64,000 nucleotides of DNA, taken from contig JADJSD010000001.1 in NCBI GenBank assembly GCA_016711875.1, positions 992,001 through 1,056,000 of the forward strand, in the 5' to 3' direction. The notes under the pieces were generated by a model. It saw only the letters and a list, made by a program, of their open reading frames with translations, was not told the origin of the DNA and ran no database searches. The translations under genes and the position numbers were made by a program. Shown here in pieces: positions 1 to 7,911 of this stretch. Within the stretch, counting starts at the first letter, position 1, and each line of letters begins with the position of its first letter. This DNA comes from Betaproteobacteria bacterium (lineage in GTDB: Bacteria; Pseudomonadota; Gammaproteobacteria; Burkholderiales; Usitatibacteraceae).

Positions 1-210
1 GCTCGCGAGCGCCGTCGCCACCATGCCGATCTGCGCGAAGACGGGCTCGAAGAGGCCCTCCCCGGCGCGGACCCTCGCCGCGATGTCGATCCCGACGGCC
101 GTCGAGGCTTCCTCGATCGTCTCGCGGCCCTGCGGCGTCGCCAGGGCGAAATCGAGCATCTCCGGGTGCTGGCCGCCCTGGCCCGGACAGAGGAGGAGAT
201 AGCCCGGCAT
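1..210 (-). CDS. mdcH: Malonate decarboxylase epsilon subunit (malonyl transferase), partial
   Basis: Only the first 70 codons are present; the gene runs off the left edge of the window. The N-terminus reads MPGYLLLCPGQGGQ, and the PGQGGQ motif near the start is the signature of FabD-like acyltransferases. In malonate decarboxylase, MdcH loads malonyl onto the acyl-carrier subunit to start the catalytic cycle. It begins 3 nt after the stop of mdcB and is the last visible gene of the mdc operon, which fits the order A-C-D-E-G-B-H. The start ATG follows a purine-rich stretch. The assignment rests on the motif and on the neighbours. Confidence 0.85.
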   Translation of the reverse strand, partial: MPGYLLLCPGQGGQHPEMLDFALATPQGRETIEEASTAVGIDIAARVRAGEGLFEPVFAQIGMVATALAS

Positions 211-213
211 GGC

Positions 214-1047
214 TCACCGGAACCCTTCCCGCGCGTGGACGAAGAGCGCGGCCGCGAGGAGATCCGCCGAGCCGCCGGGACTCAGGTTGCGGGCGACGAA
301 GGCGCGGTGCCGGGCGAGGGCGCGCGCCGCGCCATCGGCCGCGAGCATGCCGCCGCCGGCGAGGAACTCGCGCGCCGACGCCTGCGCGAAGCGAAGGCCC
401 GCCTCGCCGCCGCGATGCAGGAGATTGGTGTCGTCGAGCGTGTCCACCAGGGCGAAGAACGCCTCGACGGACGCCGCGTTGGCATCGCCGCCGGCTTCGC
501 GCACGCGACGCAGGGCGGGCAGCGCCGCGCCGTAGACGGCCGGGAATCCGGCGGCGGCCTGCGCCTGCGCGCCGCCCGCCCCGCCGGATCGCAGCACCCG
601 GCTGCCGTGGCTCGCGGGGTCGGTGCGATGCGCGAGGATGTCCGCGCCCCAGCGGGAACGCACATGCTCGCCCAGCGTCGCGGCGGGCCGGGCGCCGGCC
701 GCCGCCGCGAGCAGGCCCAGCGCGAAGATCGATCCGCGGTGGGTGTTCACGCCGCCTGTCGCGCGCGACATGGCCACCTCCGCCGCGATGCCCATGCGGC
801 GCAGCGTGTCGAACCCGGCGCCGGTCGCGCCCGCGCGCGCGCAATCGGTGAAGTAGCCGCGCAGCGCCCGGGCGCTCGCGACGAAGTGCGAGGCCCGCAT
901 GTCGGCGTGGCTGCCCGTGTCGACGAGGCTCACGAGGCCGGGCTTGGGCCAGGCCACGAGTTCGGCGAGAAGCGCCCGCACGGCGCCGTGGCCGATGCCG
1001 ATGGCGTCCGCGTCGAGGCGCGCGCGCGGCGGGACGGCGACGATCAT
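214..1047 (-). CDS. mdcB: Triphosphoribosyl-dephospho-CoA synthase
   Basis: This 277-aa CitG/MdcB-family protein makes the 2'-(5''-triphosphoribosyl)-3'-dephospho-CoA precursor of the malonate decarboxylase prosthetic group from dephospho-CoA and ATP. Family features visible are an early block with WPKPGLVSLVD, a GGVNTHRGSIFALGLL block near residue 95-110, and DDTNLLHRGG near residue 215. The ATG at 1047 overlaps the mdcG stop (ATGA), which fixes the start and implies translational coupling. A longer reading of the same frame upstream lies inside mdcG and is not used. Confidence 0.93.
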   Translation of the reverse strand: MIVAVPPRARLDADAIGIGHGAVRALLAELVAWPKPGLVSLVDTGSHADMRASHFVASARALRGYFTDCARAGATGAGFDTLRRMGIAAEVAMSRATGGVNTHRGSIFALGLLAAAAGARPAATLGEHVRSRWGADILAHRTDPASHGSRVLRSGGAGGAQAQAAAGFPAVYGAALPALRRVREAGGDANAASVEAFFALVDTLDDTNLLHRGGEAGLRFAQASAREFLAGGGMLAADGAARALARHRAFVARNLSPGGSADLLAAALFVHAREGFR

Positions 1048-1694
1048 CGCCAAGCCTCCGCCAGTGCCGCGCGCGCGACGAGCCGCGCGCCCGCCGGCGA
1101 CTTGACGAGCACGCTCGCCGGGGCCGCCACCCATTCGCGCCAGTTCACGGCGTCGCCCGTCTCGTCCTCGATCTCGCCGTCGAGCCGCAGGGGCGACCGG
1201 GCCTCGTGCGCGGCCAGGTGCTCGAGCCAGCGAGCGAGGCCCGCGGCTCGCGCCGGCGCGAGCAGGTCGAGATCGGACGCGGGCGTGAGGTACGCCTCGC
1301 CCGTGCGCCACTGCCACGCGGCCGAGCCGAAGGCGCGCGCCGTGAATCCGAGCGTTCGCGCCAGCGCGGCCAGCTCGTGCGCCACCGCCCGCGCTTGCGG
1401 CGGCAGCACGCCCGCCACGACCTCGAGCGGCGCGGGCTCCTCGACACCGGCCATCTGCGCCGGGTGCACCTCGGTCGCGATGCGCCGCCGTCCCTCGGCG
1501 AGCGGCAGGCAAAGGCCCGCCGGCTGGCAATCCGCCCGGTCGCCCGCCGCGCGGGCCCGCGCGACGAGAGGCCAGCCGAGCGCCAGGCAACGCCGTACCG
1601 CCTGCGCCGAGGCCTCGTCGCGGCACTGGCCGGCCACCGCCTCGCGCGCGTCGGCTCGGACGTGGACCCAACGATGGCGGCGCAGGCCGGTCAT
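1044..1694 (-). CDS. mdcG: Phosphoribosyl-dephospho-CoA transferase (holo-ACP synthase)
   Basis: A 216-aa nucleotidyltransferase-like enzyme that transfers the prosthetic group made by MdcB onto a serine of the delta subunit MdcC. The nucleotidyltransferase signature SDLDLL is visible around residue 130. The start at 1694 lies 4 nt after the mdcE stop; an in-frame ATG 39 nt further upstream would overlap mdcE and is less likely. The 3' end overlaps mdcB by 4 nt. Finding MdcB and MdcG together indicates that the whole cofactor assembly path is encoded here. Confidence 0.92.
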   Translation of the reverse strand: MTGLRRHRWVHVRADAREAVAGQCRDEASAQAVRRCLALGWPLVARARAAGDRADCQPAGLCLPLAEGRRRIATEVHPAQMAGVEEPAPLEVVAGVLPPQARAVAHELAALARTLGFTARAFGSAAWQWRTGEAYLTPASDLDLLAPARAAGLARWLEHLAAHEARSPLRLDGEIEDETGDAVNWREWVAAPASVLVKSPAGARLVARAALAEAWR

Positions 1695-1698
1695 GGCT

Positions 1699-2403
1699 TC
1701 AGGGTTCCCGCAGCAGGCGTTCGACGACGTCATTCGCGGCGAGGCGGCCGCCCCGCTCGGCGCCGAGCGAGCGCCGGCGATCGCCGCGGGCCGGCCGCGC
1801 GAGCGCGGCCGCGAGGGCCTCGGCGAGATCGCCGTGCCACACCGCCTCCAGGCAACCGAGCTTCTCGTAGTTCTGCGCGCCAGGCCCGAAGATGGGCGAG
1901 GTGCGGCAGAGTTCCTCCAGCCGCTCGACGGGTATCTGCGTGATGCGCGACATCGCCGGCAAAGCCATCACACGCACCTGCGCATCGGGGGTCGCGTACG
2001 CCTCGTCGGCCGTCATGCCGAGAGCCAGGAACCCCCCGCTCACCGCCTCGCCGTAAACGAGCGCGAGGATCCGGTGTCCGCGGCGGCGCGCCACCTCGAA
2101 GCACTTGGCCAGATGCGCCAGGTAACCGGGGTTGCCGAGCATCTCGTCGCGCCGGGAGAGATTCTGTCCCTGCGTGTCCACCAGCATGAGGATCGGGCGG
2201 CCGGGATGATCTTCCATGATGGCGAGCACGTCGCCGGCGAGCGCGAAGGCGAGGTCGGCGCCGATCGCGGCGTGCGCGTGCGTGCCGACCACGGCCACCT
2301 CGGTGTCCCTCGTGCGCCCCGTGCCCACGACGCGGCCACCCTCCAGGCGCGCGTCGTGGCCGGCGGGGAAGAGCGCGTCGCACAGGGCGAGGACGTCACG
2401 CAT
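1699..2403 (-). CDS. mdcE: Malonate decarboxylase gamma subunit
   Basis: A 234-aa crotonase-fold carboxyltransferase subunit that, with MdcD, decarboxylates malonyl-S-ACP to acetyl-S-ACP. Typical family blocks are seen, such as GRPILMLVDTQGQ around residue 70 and YGEAVSGGFLALG around residue 115. The ATG at 2403 gives an N-terminus of MRDVLALCDALFP and lies 8 nt inside the end of mdcD, so the two subunits are translationally coupled, as expected for a heterodimer. A longer N-terminal reading exists but would lie inside mdcD. Confidence 0.92.
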   Translation of the reverse strand: MRDVLALCDALFPAGHDARLEGGRVVGTGRTRDTEVAVVGTHAHAAIGADLAFALAGDVLAIMEDHPGRPILMLVDTQGQNLSRRDEMLGNPGYLAHLAKCFEVARRRGHRILALVYGEAVSGGFLALGMTADEAYATPDAQVRVMALPAMSRITQIPVERLEELCRTSPIFGPGAQNYEKLGCLEAVWHGDLAEALAAALARPARGDRRRSLGAERGGRLAANDVVERLLREP

Positions 2404-3286
2404 CGGCGCGCTCCCGAAGCGGCGCGGCCATCTCGACGAAGGGCCCGGGCTCGAGCATCGGTACCCGGGCCGGGTCCGCCACGCCAAGCGCCGACCAGAT
2501 GTCGAGCGAATCGGGCGCCTCGCCGAACCGCGCGAGCCGGCGGCCGAGGGCCTCGTGCTCGGCTCGGACCGAATCGAGGTCGAGCGGGCGCGCGTGCCCG
2601 AGATACGGCACCACAGCCTCGCGCAGCGCCTCGAAGCGGTCCTCGACCAGCGCGTCCGCCTCGCCCAGCAGGTAGCGGTGCTTGCCGCCCATGGTGCGCC
2701 AGACGAGCGCGCGGTCCCGGGCGTCGAACTCCTCCACGCCCCTATGCGCCTCGATCACCTCGGGACCGGACACCGAGAGCCGGCCTTCTTCCGTCATGAC
2801 GATCCGGTCGCAGCCGCGCGCAACGATGCCGATGCCCCCGTAGCAGCCGTTCGAGCCGGCGCACACCGCCACGACGGGGACGCCCGCGAGGCGTGCCTCG
2901 AACACCGCGCGCTGGATCTCGGCGATGGCAACGAGGCCCGCATTGGCCTCGTGCAGCCGCACGCCGCCGGTGTCGAGCAGCAGCACCACGCCGTCCGGCC
3001 TGTCCCGGGCGGCGCGCAGGAGCACGCCCGTGAGCTTGGCGCCGTGCACCTCGCCGACGGCGCCCCCCATGAACTCCGGCTCCTGCGCGGCGAAGTACAC
3101 CGGCCGGCCCGCGAGCGTCGCGCGGCCGGTGGCCACGCCGTCGTCGAACGCGGCCGGCATTCCCAGCGCGGCAAGGTGCGGGCTGGTCACGCGCGCCGAC
3201 GGCCCGAGCCACTCGTGCACGCTGCCCGCGTCGAAGAAGCGCGCGACCCGCTGGCGCGCCGTGGCCTCGAGGTAGCCCGCGCTCAC
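2396..3286 (-). CDS. mdcD: Malonate decarboxylase beta subunit
   Basis: A 296-aa carboxyltransferase subunit of biotin-independent malonate decarboxylase. It contains the blocks VVLLLDTGGVRLHEANAG and GSNGCYGGIGIVARGCDR that are characteristic of MdcD. The probable start is a GTG at 3286 (VSAGYLEATARQ), which overlaps the stop of mdcC in a GTGA arrangement. Earlier sequence in this frame has the low-complexity look of a shadow of mdcC. The length matches the family, usually about 280-300 aa. Confidence 0.92.
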   Translation of the reverse strand: MSAGYLEATARQRVARFFDAGSVHEWLGPSARVTSPHLAALGMPAAFDDGVATGRATLAGRPVYFAAQEPEFMGGAVGEVHGAKLTGVLLRAARDRPDGVVLLLDTGGVRLHEANAGLVAIAEIQRAVFEARLAGVPVVAVCAGSNGCYGGIGIVARGCDRIVMTEEGRLSVSGPEVIEAHRGVEEFDARDRALVWRTMGGKHRYLLGEADALVEDRFEALREAVVPYLGHARPLDLDSVRAEHEALGRRLARFGEAPDSLDIWSALGVADPARVPMLEPGPFVEMAAPLRERADA

Positions 3287-3594
3287 GCGGCCCCCAGCTC
3301 GGCCGCGGCCTGCGCGAGTCGCAGCCCCACGACCGCCGGCGTCGCACCCGCATCGTTGATGGTGATCAGCAGGTCCGGCAGGCGTACTCGGTCCGCGAAA
3401 TCGCCGAGCACCGCCTTCCAGGTATTCCCGAAGCCGTGCACGGAACTGCTCACCTCGACGCGCAGCCGCCCGCCGAGCGGCGCGCTCTCGCACAACGCCT
3501 CGAGGTTGCCGGAGCCCACGACGCCGACGATCACGGCCGCCGCCGGCCGCGGGCGCTCGGGATAGGGGCCGAACTCGAAAACGAGATGTTCCAT
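3283..3594 (-). CDS. mdcC: Malonate decarboxylase delta subunit (acyl carrier protein)
   Basis: A 103-aa acyl carrier subunit. The conserved block VVGSGNLEALCE near residues 24-35 holds the serine that carries the phosphoribosyl-dephospho-CoA arm in this family. The ATG at 3594 (MEHLVFEFGPYP) lies 2 nt after the mdcA stop, and the end overlaps mdcD. The short length is normal for MdcC. Apo-to-holo conversion would depend on MdcG and MdcB encoded downstream. Confidence 0.92.
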   Translation of the reverse strand: MEHLVFEFGPYPERPRPAAAVIVGVVGSGNLEALCESAPLGGRLRVEVSSSVHGFGNTWKAVLGDFADRVRLPDLLITINDAGATPAVVGLRLAQAAAELGAA

Positions 3595-3596
3595 GG

Positions 3597-5243
3597 TCAC
3601 CAGTTGCGGAAGCGCTTGGGAGGGTCGTAGAGGCCACCGGACCACCGCACGAGGTCCTTGATGGAGCGCGCCGCGAGCAGGTCGCGCGTGGCGAGGCGCG
3701 GGTCGATGCCCAGGTCTGCGGGACGTTGGACGATGCCGCGGTCGCGGAGGCCCTCGACCGCGGCGCGGTCGCGCGCGAGGCCCACCGGCGTGTAGCCCGC
3801 GACGCCCCGCACCGCCTGCTCGCGCTCGGCCACCGTCGCGCACCGGTGCAGGTGGGCGATGCCCTCCTCGGTCACCAGGTGCGTCACGTCGTCGCCGTAA
3901 ACCATCACCGGCGGCAGGTCGAGGCCGAATTCATCCATGAGCTTCCACGCGTCCAGCTTCTCGACGAACGTGGGCTGCATCTTCTCCCGGTACGTCTCCA
4001 CCATCTGCACGACCAGCTTGCGGCCCCGGGGCATCGTGCCGCCGCCGGGCCGCGCGGCCTCCCGTCCGGCCATGAGCCACGGCTTGCTCACGTGGCGCCG
4101 CCCGCGGGAATCGCTGCCGAAGTTCGGCGCTCCGCCGAACCCGGCGATGCGGTTCGCGGTGGCCGTCGACGAATTGCCCTCCGGGTCCACCTGCAGCGTC
4201 GAGCCGATGAAGAGGTCGGCGTAGTGGCCCGCGAGCTGGCAGAACACGCGGTTCGAGCGCATCGAGCCATCGGGCCCGTTGAAGAAGACGTCGGGCCTCG
4301 CGGCCGTGTAGGCCTCCATGCCGAGTTCCGAGCCTGCGCAGTGGATTCCCTCGACCCATCCCGACTCGATGGCGGGGATGAGCGTGGGGCACGGGTTCAC
4401 CGTCATGTAGCGGCAGATCCGGCCCTTGAGTCCCAGGCTCTCGGCGTAGGTCGGCAGGATGAGCTCGATGGCCGCGGTGTCGAAGCCGATGCCGTGGTTC
4501 AGGCGCGCGACCTCGTAGGGCGCGTAGATGCCCTTCACCACCATCATCGCCATGAGCACCTGTATCTCGGTGATGTTGGCCGGGTCGCGCGTGAAGATGG
4601 GCTCGATGTAGTGCGGCTTCGGGGCCTTCACGACGAACGACACCCAGTCCGCGGGCACGTCCACCCGCGGCACGCGATCGACGAGCTCGTTCACCTGGGC
4701 GACGACGATGCCGCTCTTGAAGGCGGTGCCCTCGACCACGGCGGGCGTGTCCTCGGTGTTGGGACCGGTGTACAGGTTGCCCTCGCGGTCGGCACTGTGC
4801 GCGGCGACGAAGGCGACCCGCGGCGTGAGGTCCACGAAGTAGCGGCTGTAGAGCTCGAGGTACGTGTGAATCGCGCCGATCTCGATGCGGCCTTCCTTCA
4901 CGAGCCGGGCCATGCGCACGCCCTGGTCCCCGGAATAGCAGAAGTCCAGCCGCTTCGCGATGCCGCGCTCGAAAAGGTCCAGGTGGGCGGGGAGCGCGAG
5001 GTTGGACTGCACCACGTGCAGGTCGTGGATCACCGCCGGGTCGAGCTTCGCGAGCGACGCGGCCAGGAAGTCCGCATGCTTCTGGTTGTTGCCCTCGATG
5101 CAGATTCGATCGCCCGGAACGAGCACGGCGGCGAGCAGCTCGCCGATGCGCGAGGCCTCGACGATGCGGCCCAGGCCCGCGGCGCGCGCGCGCGCCATGC
5201 GCGCCGCGCGGTCGCGCTCACCGCGGTTCCAGATGCGATCCAC
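3597..5243 (-). CDS. mdcA: Malonate decarboxylase alpha subunit (acetyl-S-ACP:malonate ACP transferase)
   Basis: A 548-aa CoA-transferase-like subunit that exchanges acetyl for malonyl on the ACP subunit. Blocks typical of MdcA are clear: EGNNQKHADFLAASLA near residue 45 and a C-terminus ending DPPKRFRNW. The best start is GTG at 5243 (VDRIWNRGERDRAAR), which gives the usual family length of about 550 aa and lies 14 nt after the upstream tctC stop. A CTG overlapping that stop is possible but less likely. This is the first of the mdc structural genes. Confidence 0.93.
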   Translation of the reverse strand: MDRIWNRGERDRAARMARARAAGLGRIVEASRIGELLAAVLVPGDRICIEGNNQKHADFLAASLAKLDPAVIHDLHVVQSNLALPAHLDLFERGIAKRLDFCYSGDQGVRMARLVKEGRIEIGAIHTYLELYSRYFVDLTPRVAFVAAHSADREGNLYTGPNTEDTPAVVEGTAFKSGIVVAQVNELVDRVPRVDVPADWVSFVVKAPKPHYIEPIFTRDPANITEIQVLMAMMVVKGIYAPYEVARLNHGIGFDTAAIELILPTYAESLGLKGRICRYMTVNPCPTLIPAIESGWVEGIHCAGSELGMEAYTAARPDVFFNGPDGSMRSNRVFCQLAGHYADLFIGSTLQVDPEGNSSTATANRIAGFGGAPNFGSDSRGRRHVSKPWLMAGREAARPGGGTMPRGRKLVVQMVETYREKMQPTFVEKLDAWKLMDEFGLDLPPVMVYGDDVTHLVTEEGIAHLHRCATVAEREQAVRGVAGYTPVGLARDRAAVEGLRDRGIVQRPADLGIDPRLATRDLLAARSIKDLVRWSGGLYDPPKRFRNW

Positions 5244-5257
5244 CCGGGCGGTTCCCG

Positions 5258-6241
5258 TCAGCTCTCGAGGGTGATGCCGGCGTCGCGGATGACCTTGCCC
5301 CACTTGGCCAGCTCGCTCCTGAGCAGCTCGCTCACCTGCTGCGGCGTGCGGGGGCCCACGTCCTCGTTGCCGAGCTTCTCGAGGTCCCGGACGAGGCCCG
5401 GGTCCGCGAGGACCGTGGCGAGTTCCTTCTCGAATCGCGTGCGCTGCGGCGCGGGAAGCGCCGCCGGGGCGACCATCATGAACCAGAGCACCGCCTCGTA
5501 GCCCGCGAGCCCCTGCTCGGCGATCGTGGGCACGTCCGGCAGCGCGCCCGAGCGCTTCGCGCTCGTCACGCCCAGCGCCCGGGCACGGCCCGACTGGATC
5601 ATCTGCAGCGCCGGCCCGATCGTCGCGAACATGACGGGCACCTGGCCGCCGATGAGGTCGGTGAGCGCGGGGCCGGCGCCCTTGTAGGGCACGTGGGTCA
5701 TCTTCACCGCGGCCTGGGCCTTGAAGAGCTCCCCCGCGAGGTGATGCACGGAGCCCACGCCGGAACTCGCGTAGTTGAGCTTGCCGCCCTCGGTCTTCGC
5801 GAGCGCGACGAGCTCCTTCACGTTGTTCGCCTTGACCGACGGGTGAACGAGCAGCACCAGGCCCGTGGCGCACACGTACGAGAGGGGCACCAGATCCTTG
5901 AGCGGGTCGTAGCCCACCTTGCGCAGGTTGGGCATGATCGTCATCGGGCCCGAGTCCGTGAGGCCGATGGTGTAGCCGTCCGGGGCGGATTTCGCCACGA
6001 AATCGGCGCCGATCGAGGCGCCGGCCCCGGGCTTGTACTCGTAGACGACCGGCTGGCCCAGCCGCTGCTCGAGCTGGCGTCCGACCAGGCGCGCGGTCGC
6101 GTCGGTGGCGCCCCCCGTGCTGTAGCCGATCACGACCTTGACGGGCTTGTCGGGGAACTGCGCGCGTGCGGCGAACGGCCAGGCGAGCGCGGCAGCGCCC
6201 GCCGCCAGGCCGCCCAGGACCTTCCTGCGTGGGTGGTTCAT
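5258..6241 (-). CDS. Bug/TctC-family periplasmic solute-binding protein
   Basis: A 327-aa extracytoplasmic receptor of the tripartite tricarboxylate transporter type. The first ~27 residues form a signal peptide with a twin-arginine-like start (NHPRRKVLGG) and a predicted cut after ARAQ. The mature protein has the Bug landmarks YSTGGATDATAR, KPGAGASIGADFVAKSAPDGYT and MTHVPYKGAGPALTDLIGGQ. It sits immediately upstream of mdcA in the same operon, so malonate or a close relative is the likely ligand. No TctA/TctB membrane partners or MdcF/MdcLM permease lie within the window. Ligand specificity cannot be read from sequence. Confidence 0.9.
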   Translation of the reverse strand: MNHPRRKVLGGLAAGAAALAWPFAARAQFPDKPVKVVIGYSTGGATDATARLVGRQLEQRLGQPVVYEYKPGAGASIGADFVAKSAPDGYTIGLTDSGPMTIMPNLRKVGYDPLKDLVPLSYVCATGLVLLVHPSVKANNVKELVALAKTEGGKLNYASSGVGSVHHLAGELFKAQAAVKMTHVPYKGAGPALTDLIGGQVPVMFATIGPALQMIQSGRARALGVTSAKRSGALPDVPTIAEQGLAGYEAVLWFMMVAPAALPAPQRTRFEKELATVLADPGLVRDLEKLGNEDVGPRTPQQVSELLRSELAKWGKVIRDAGITLES

Positions 6242-6283
6242 CGGTGTTCTCCTCTCGTTGTCGTTCGGACCCTCTGGCGGGGC

Positions 6284-6949
6284 CTAGACCTGTGTGGTGT
6301 TCCGCGTGAATTTCTCGATGGCGTCCAGCAGCTTGTCCGACGCCTTGGCCGCGCGCGCCTCGTCGCCGGCCGCGATGGCGCGGGCGATGTCGGCGTGGAG
6401 CTTCGCGGTGCGGGGCAGGTCGGCGGCCTTCTTGTGGTTCATGTACCAGAAGCGGCGCGAGAGCGAGTGCATGAGGCTCATCGCGCCCAGCGCGAACTCG
6501 TTGTGCGCGGCCTGGCTGCAGAGCTCGTTGAAGGCGCGGTCGGCGCGGATGAAGGCCACGTCGTCGCTCGCCTGCGCGGAGCGCTCGAAGTCCGCGACGA
6601 TGTCGCGGAACTTCGCGCGCTCGTCCTCCGTGGCGCGGCGGGCCGCGCTCGTGGCGATGAGGCGCTCGAGCTCGCGGCGCACCTCGAGCAGGCGCAGCTG
6701 GCTGCCGACGTTGATCTCCGACACCATGATGCCGCGCCGCGGGAGAATGACGACGAGCCGCTCGCGCGCCAGGCGCTGGAGGGCCTCGCGGATGGGCGTG
6801 CGCCCGATACCCAGGCGCGCGGAGAGTTCCGACTCCGACACCGCGGTGCCGGGCGCGAGCTGGAGCGTGACGATCTGTTCCTCGAGATCCTCGTACGCCC
6901 GGTCGGTGAGGCTCTGCCCGCGCGCGGGCCTCCTGGTGCGCTTGGCCAT
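6284..6949 (-). CDS. GntR-family transcriptional regulator (FadR/VanR-type C-domain)
   Basis: A 221-aa regulator. The winged helix occupies residues ~12-75, with GIGRTPIREALQRLARERLV as the recognition region, followed by an all-helical FCD-type ligand domain. It lies between the panB-like gene (4 nt gap) and tctC-mdc, so it is transcribed with the operon and is likely autoregulatory. The operator candidate is the TAACATATCA element in the promoter region at 7871-7880. By analogy with MdcR/MatR regulators the effector could be malonate, but that is inference. Confidence 0.88.
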   Translation of the reverse strand: MAKRTRRPARGQSLTDRAYEDLEEQIVTLQLAPGTAVSESELSARLGIGRTPIREALQRLARERLVVILPRRGIMVSEINVGSQLRLLEVRRELERLIATSAARRATEDERAKFRDIVADFERSAQASDDVAFIRADRAFNELCSQAAHNEFALGAMSLMHSLSRRFWYMNHKKAADLPRTAKLHADIARAIAAGDEARAAKASDKLLDAIEKFTRNTTQV

Positions 6950-6953
6950 GGGC

Positions 6954-7835
6954 TCAGGCGTGCTTGCGCTTCTCGACCAGGCCCAGGAACTTCTCGTATT
7001 CCCTTTCGTCCACGCCGTAGCTGTGGTCGTCGTCCGGGAACGTGCCGGCCTTCACGTCCTTGATGTAGGCGTCGATGCCCTTGAGGGCGACCTCCGTGAG
7101 GTTCGCGTAGCGCTTGGTGAACTTGGGCTTGAAATCGGTGAAGACGCCCAGGAGGTCGTGCCCCAGGAGGATCTGCCCGTCGCAGCCCACGCCCGCGCCG
7201 ATGCCGATGGTCGGGATCTCCAGCTGCCGAGAGATGACGGTGGCGATCTTCGCGGGCACCGCCTCGAACTCCAGCATGAAGCAGCCCGCGTCCTGGATGG
7301 CGAAGGCGTCCTCGAGGATCTTCATGGCCGTATCGGCCGTCTTCCCCTGGATGCGGAAGCCGCCGAACATGGCCACGGTGTGGGGCGTCATGCCGATGTG
7401 CGAGGCCGTGGGGATGCCCGCATCGACCATGGCCTTGAGGATGTGCGCCTGGCTCCGGCCGCCCTGGGGTTTCACGGCGTCCGAGCCGCCCACCTGCATG
7501 AAGCGCGTGGCGTTCGTGAGCGCGAGCTCCACCGTGTGGTAGCTCTGGTAGGGCATGCAGCCCAGCACGAAGGTATTGGGGGCGCCCCGGCGGATGGCGG
7601 CGCAGTGCATCACCATCATGTCCATCGTGGCGGGGATCGTGGTCGGGTGGCCGTGGGCGATCATGGCGAGGCTGTCGCCGCACACGGCGACGTCGACGCC
7701 GGCCATCTCGGCCCAGCGGGCGGACGTGTAGTCCGGCACCGACATGTAGACCATCTTCTCGCCCGTGTGCTTCGAGTCGCGGATCTCCTGGATCGTCCGC
7801 TTCTTGCGGGCTGCCTCCTGCGGGTTCTGCGCCAA
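6954..7835 (-). CDS. PanB-like protein (ketopantoate hydroxymethyltransferase family, altered active site)
   Basis: A 293-aa (beta/alpha)8 protein of the PanB/PEP-mutase superfamily. It retains CGDSLAM (metal Asp of the GDSL block), HIGMTPHTV, FGGFRIQG, LEFEAVP (catalytic Glu) and IGIGAGVGCDGQILLGHD. Two PanB residues differ by eye: the LADLP block reads LGCMP (metal Asp to Cys), and the VKIEGG block reads VKPQGG (Glu to Gln). It is longer than usual (about 264 aa). The TTG at 7835 is preferred because AAGGGAG precedes it; GTG at 7853 is the alternative. As first gene of the operon it could support CoA supply for the MdcC cofactor, or do a different aldol-type reaction. Confidence 0.75.
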   Translation of the reverse strand: MAQNPQEAARKKRTIQEIRDSKHTGEKMVYMSVPDYTSARWAEMAGVDVAVCGDSLAMIAHGHPTTIPATMDMMVMHCAAIRRGAPNTFVLGCMPYQSYHTVELALTNATRFMQVGGSDAVKPQGGRSQAHILKAMVDAGIPTASHIGMTPHTVAMFGGFRIQGKTADTAMKILEDAFAIQDAGCFMLEFEAVPAKIATVISRQLEIPTIGIGAGVGCDGQILLGHDLLGVFTDFKPKFTKRYANLTEVALKGIDAYIKDVKAGTFPDDDHSYGVDEREYEKFLGLVEKRKHA

Positions 7836-7845
7836 TGCCCTCTCC

Positions 7846-7900
7846 CTTGACACCGCTTCTGATCGATCACTAACATATCAGGCAAATCCACGCGAATCAA
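7846..7900. promoter_or_regulatory. Divergent promoters with overlapping GntR-type operator candidate
   Basis: On the plus strand TTGACA (7847-7852) and TAACAT (7871-7876), 18 nt apart, form a sigma-70-like promoter for the fatty-acid hydroxylase. On the minus strand TTGATT (7895-7900) and TATGTT (7872-7877), 17 nt apart, form one for the panB-like/mdc operon. Both -10 elements overlap TAACATATCA (7871-7880), a near-palindrome resembling FadR/VanR-subfamily sites. A close match, TGATATGTCA, lies in the corrinoid operon promoter at 15515-15524. Protein binding is inferred. Confidence 0.5.
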
Positions 7901-7911
7901 CGGGCCAAGCC

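Noticed and set aside
166..2799. Long plus-strand open frame opposite mdcB-mdcD
   Set aside because: Low-complexity shadow composition; the minus-strand mdc genes have family motifs and coupled starts.
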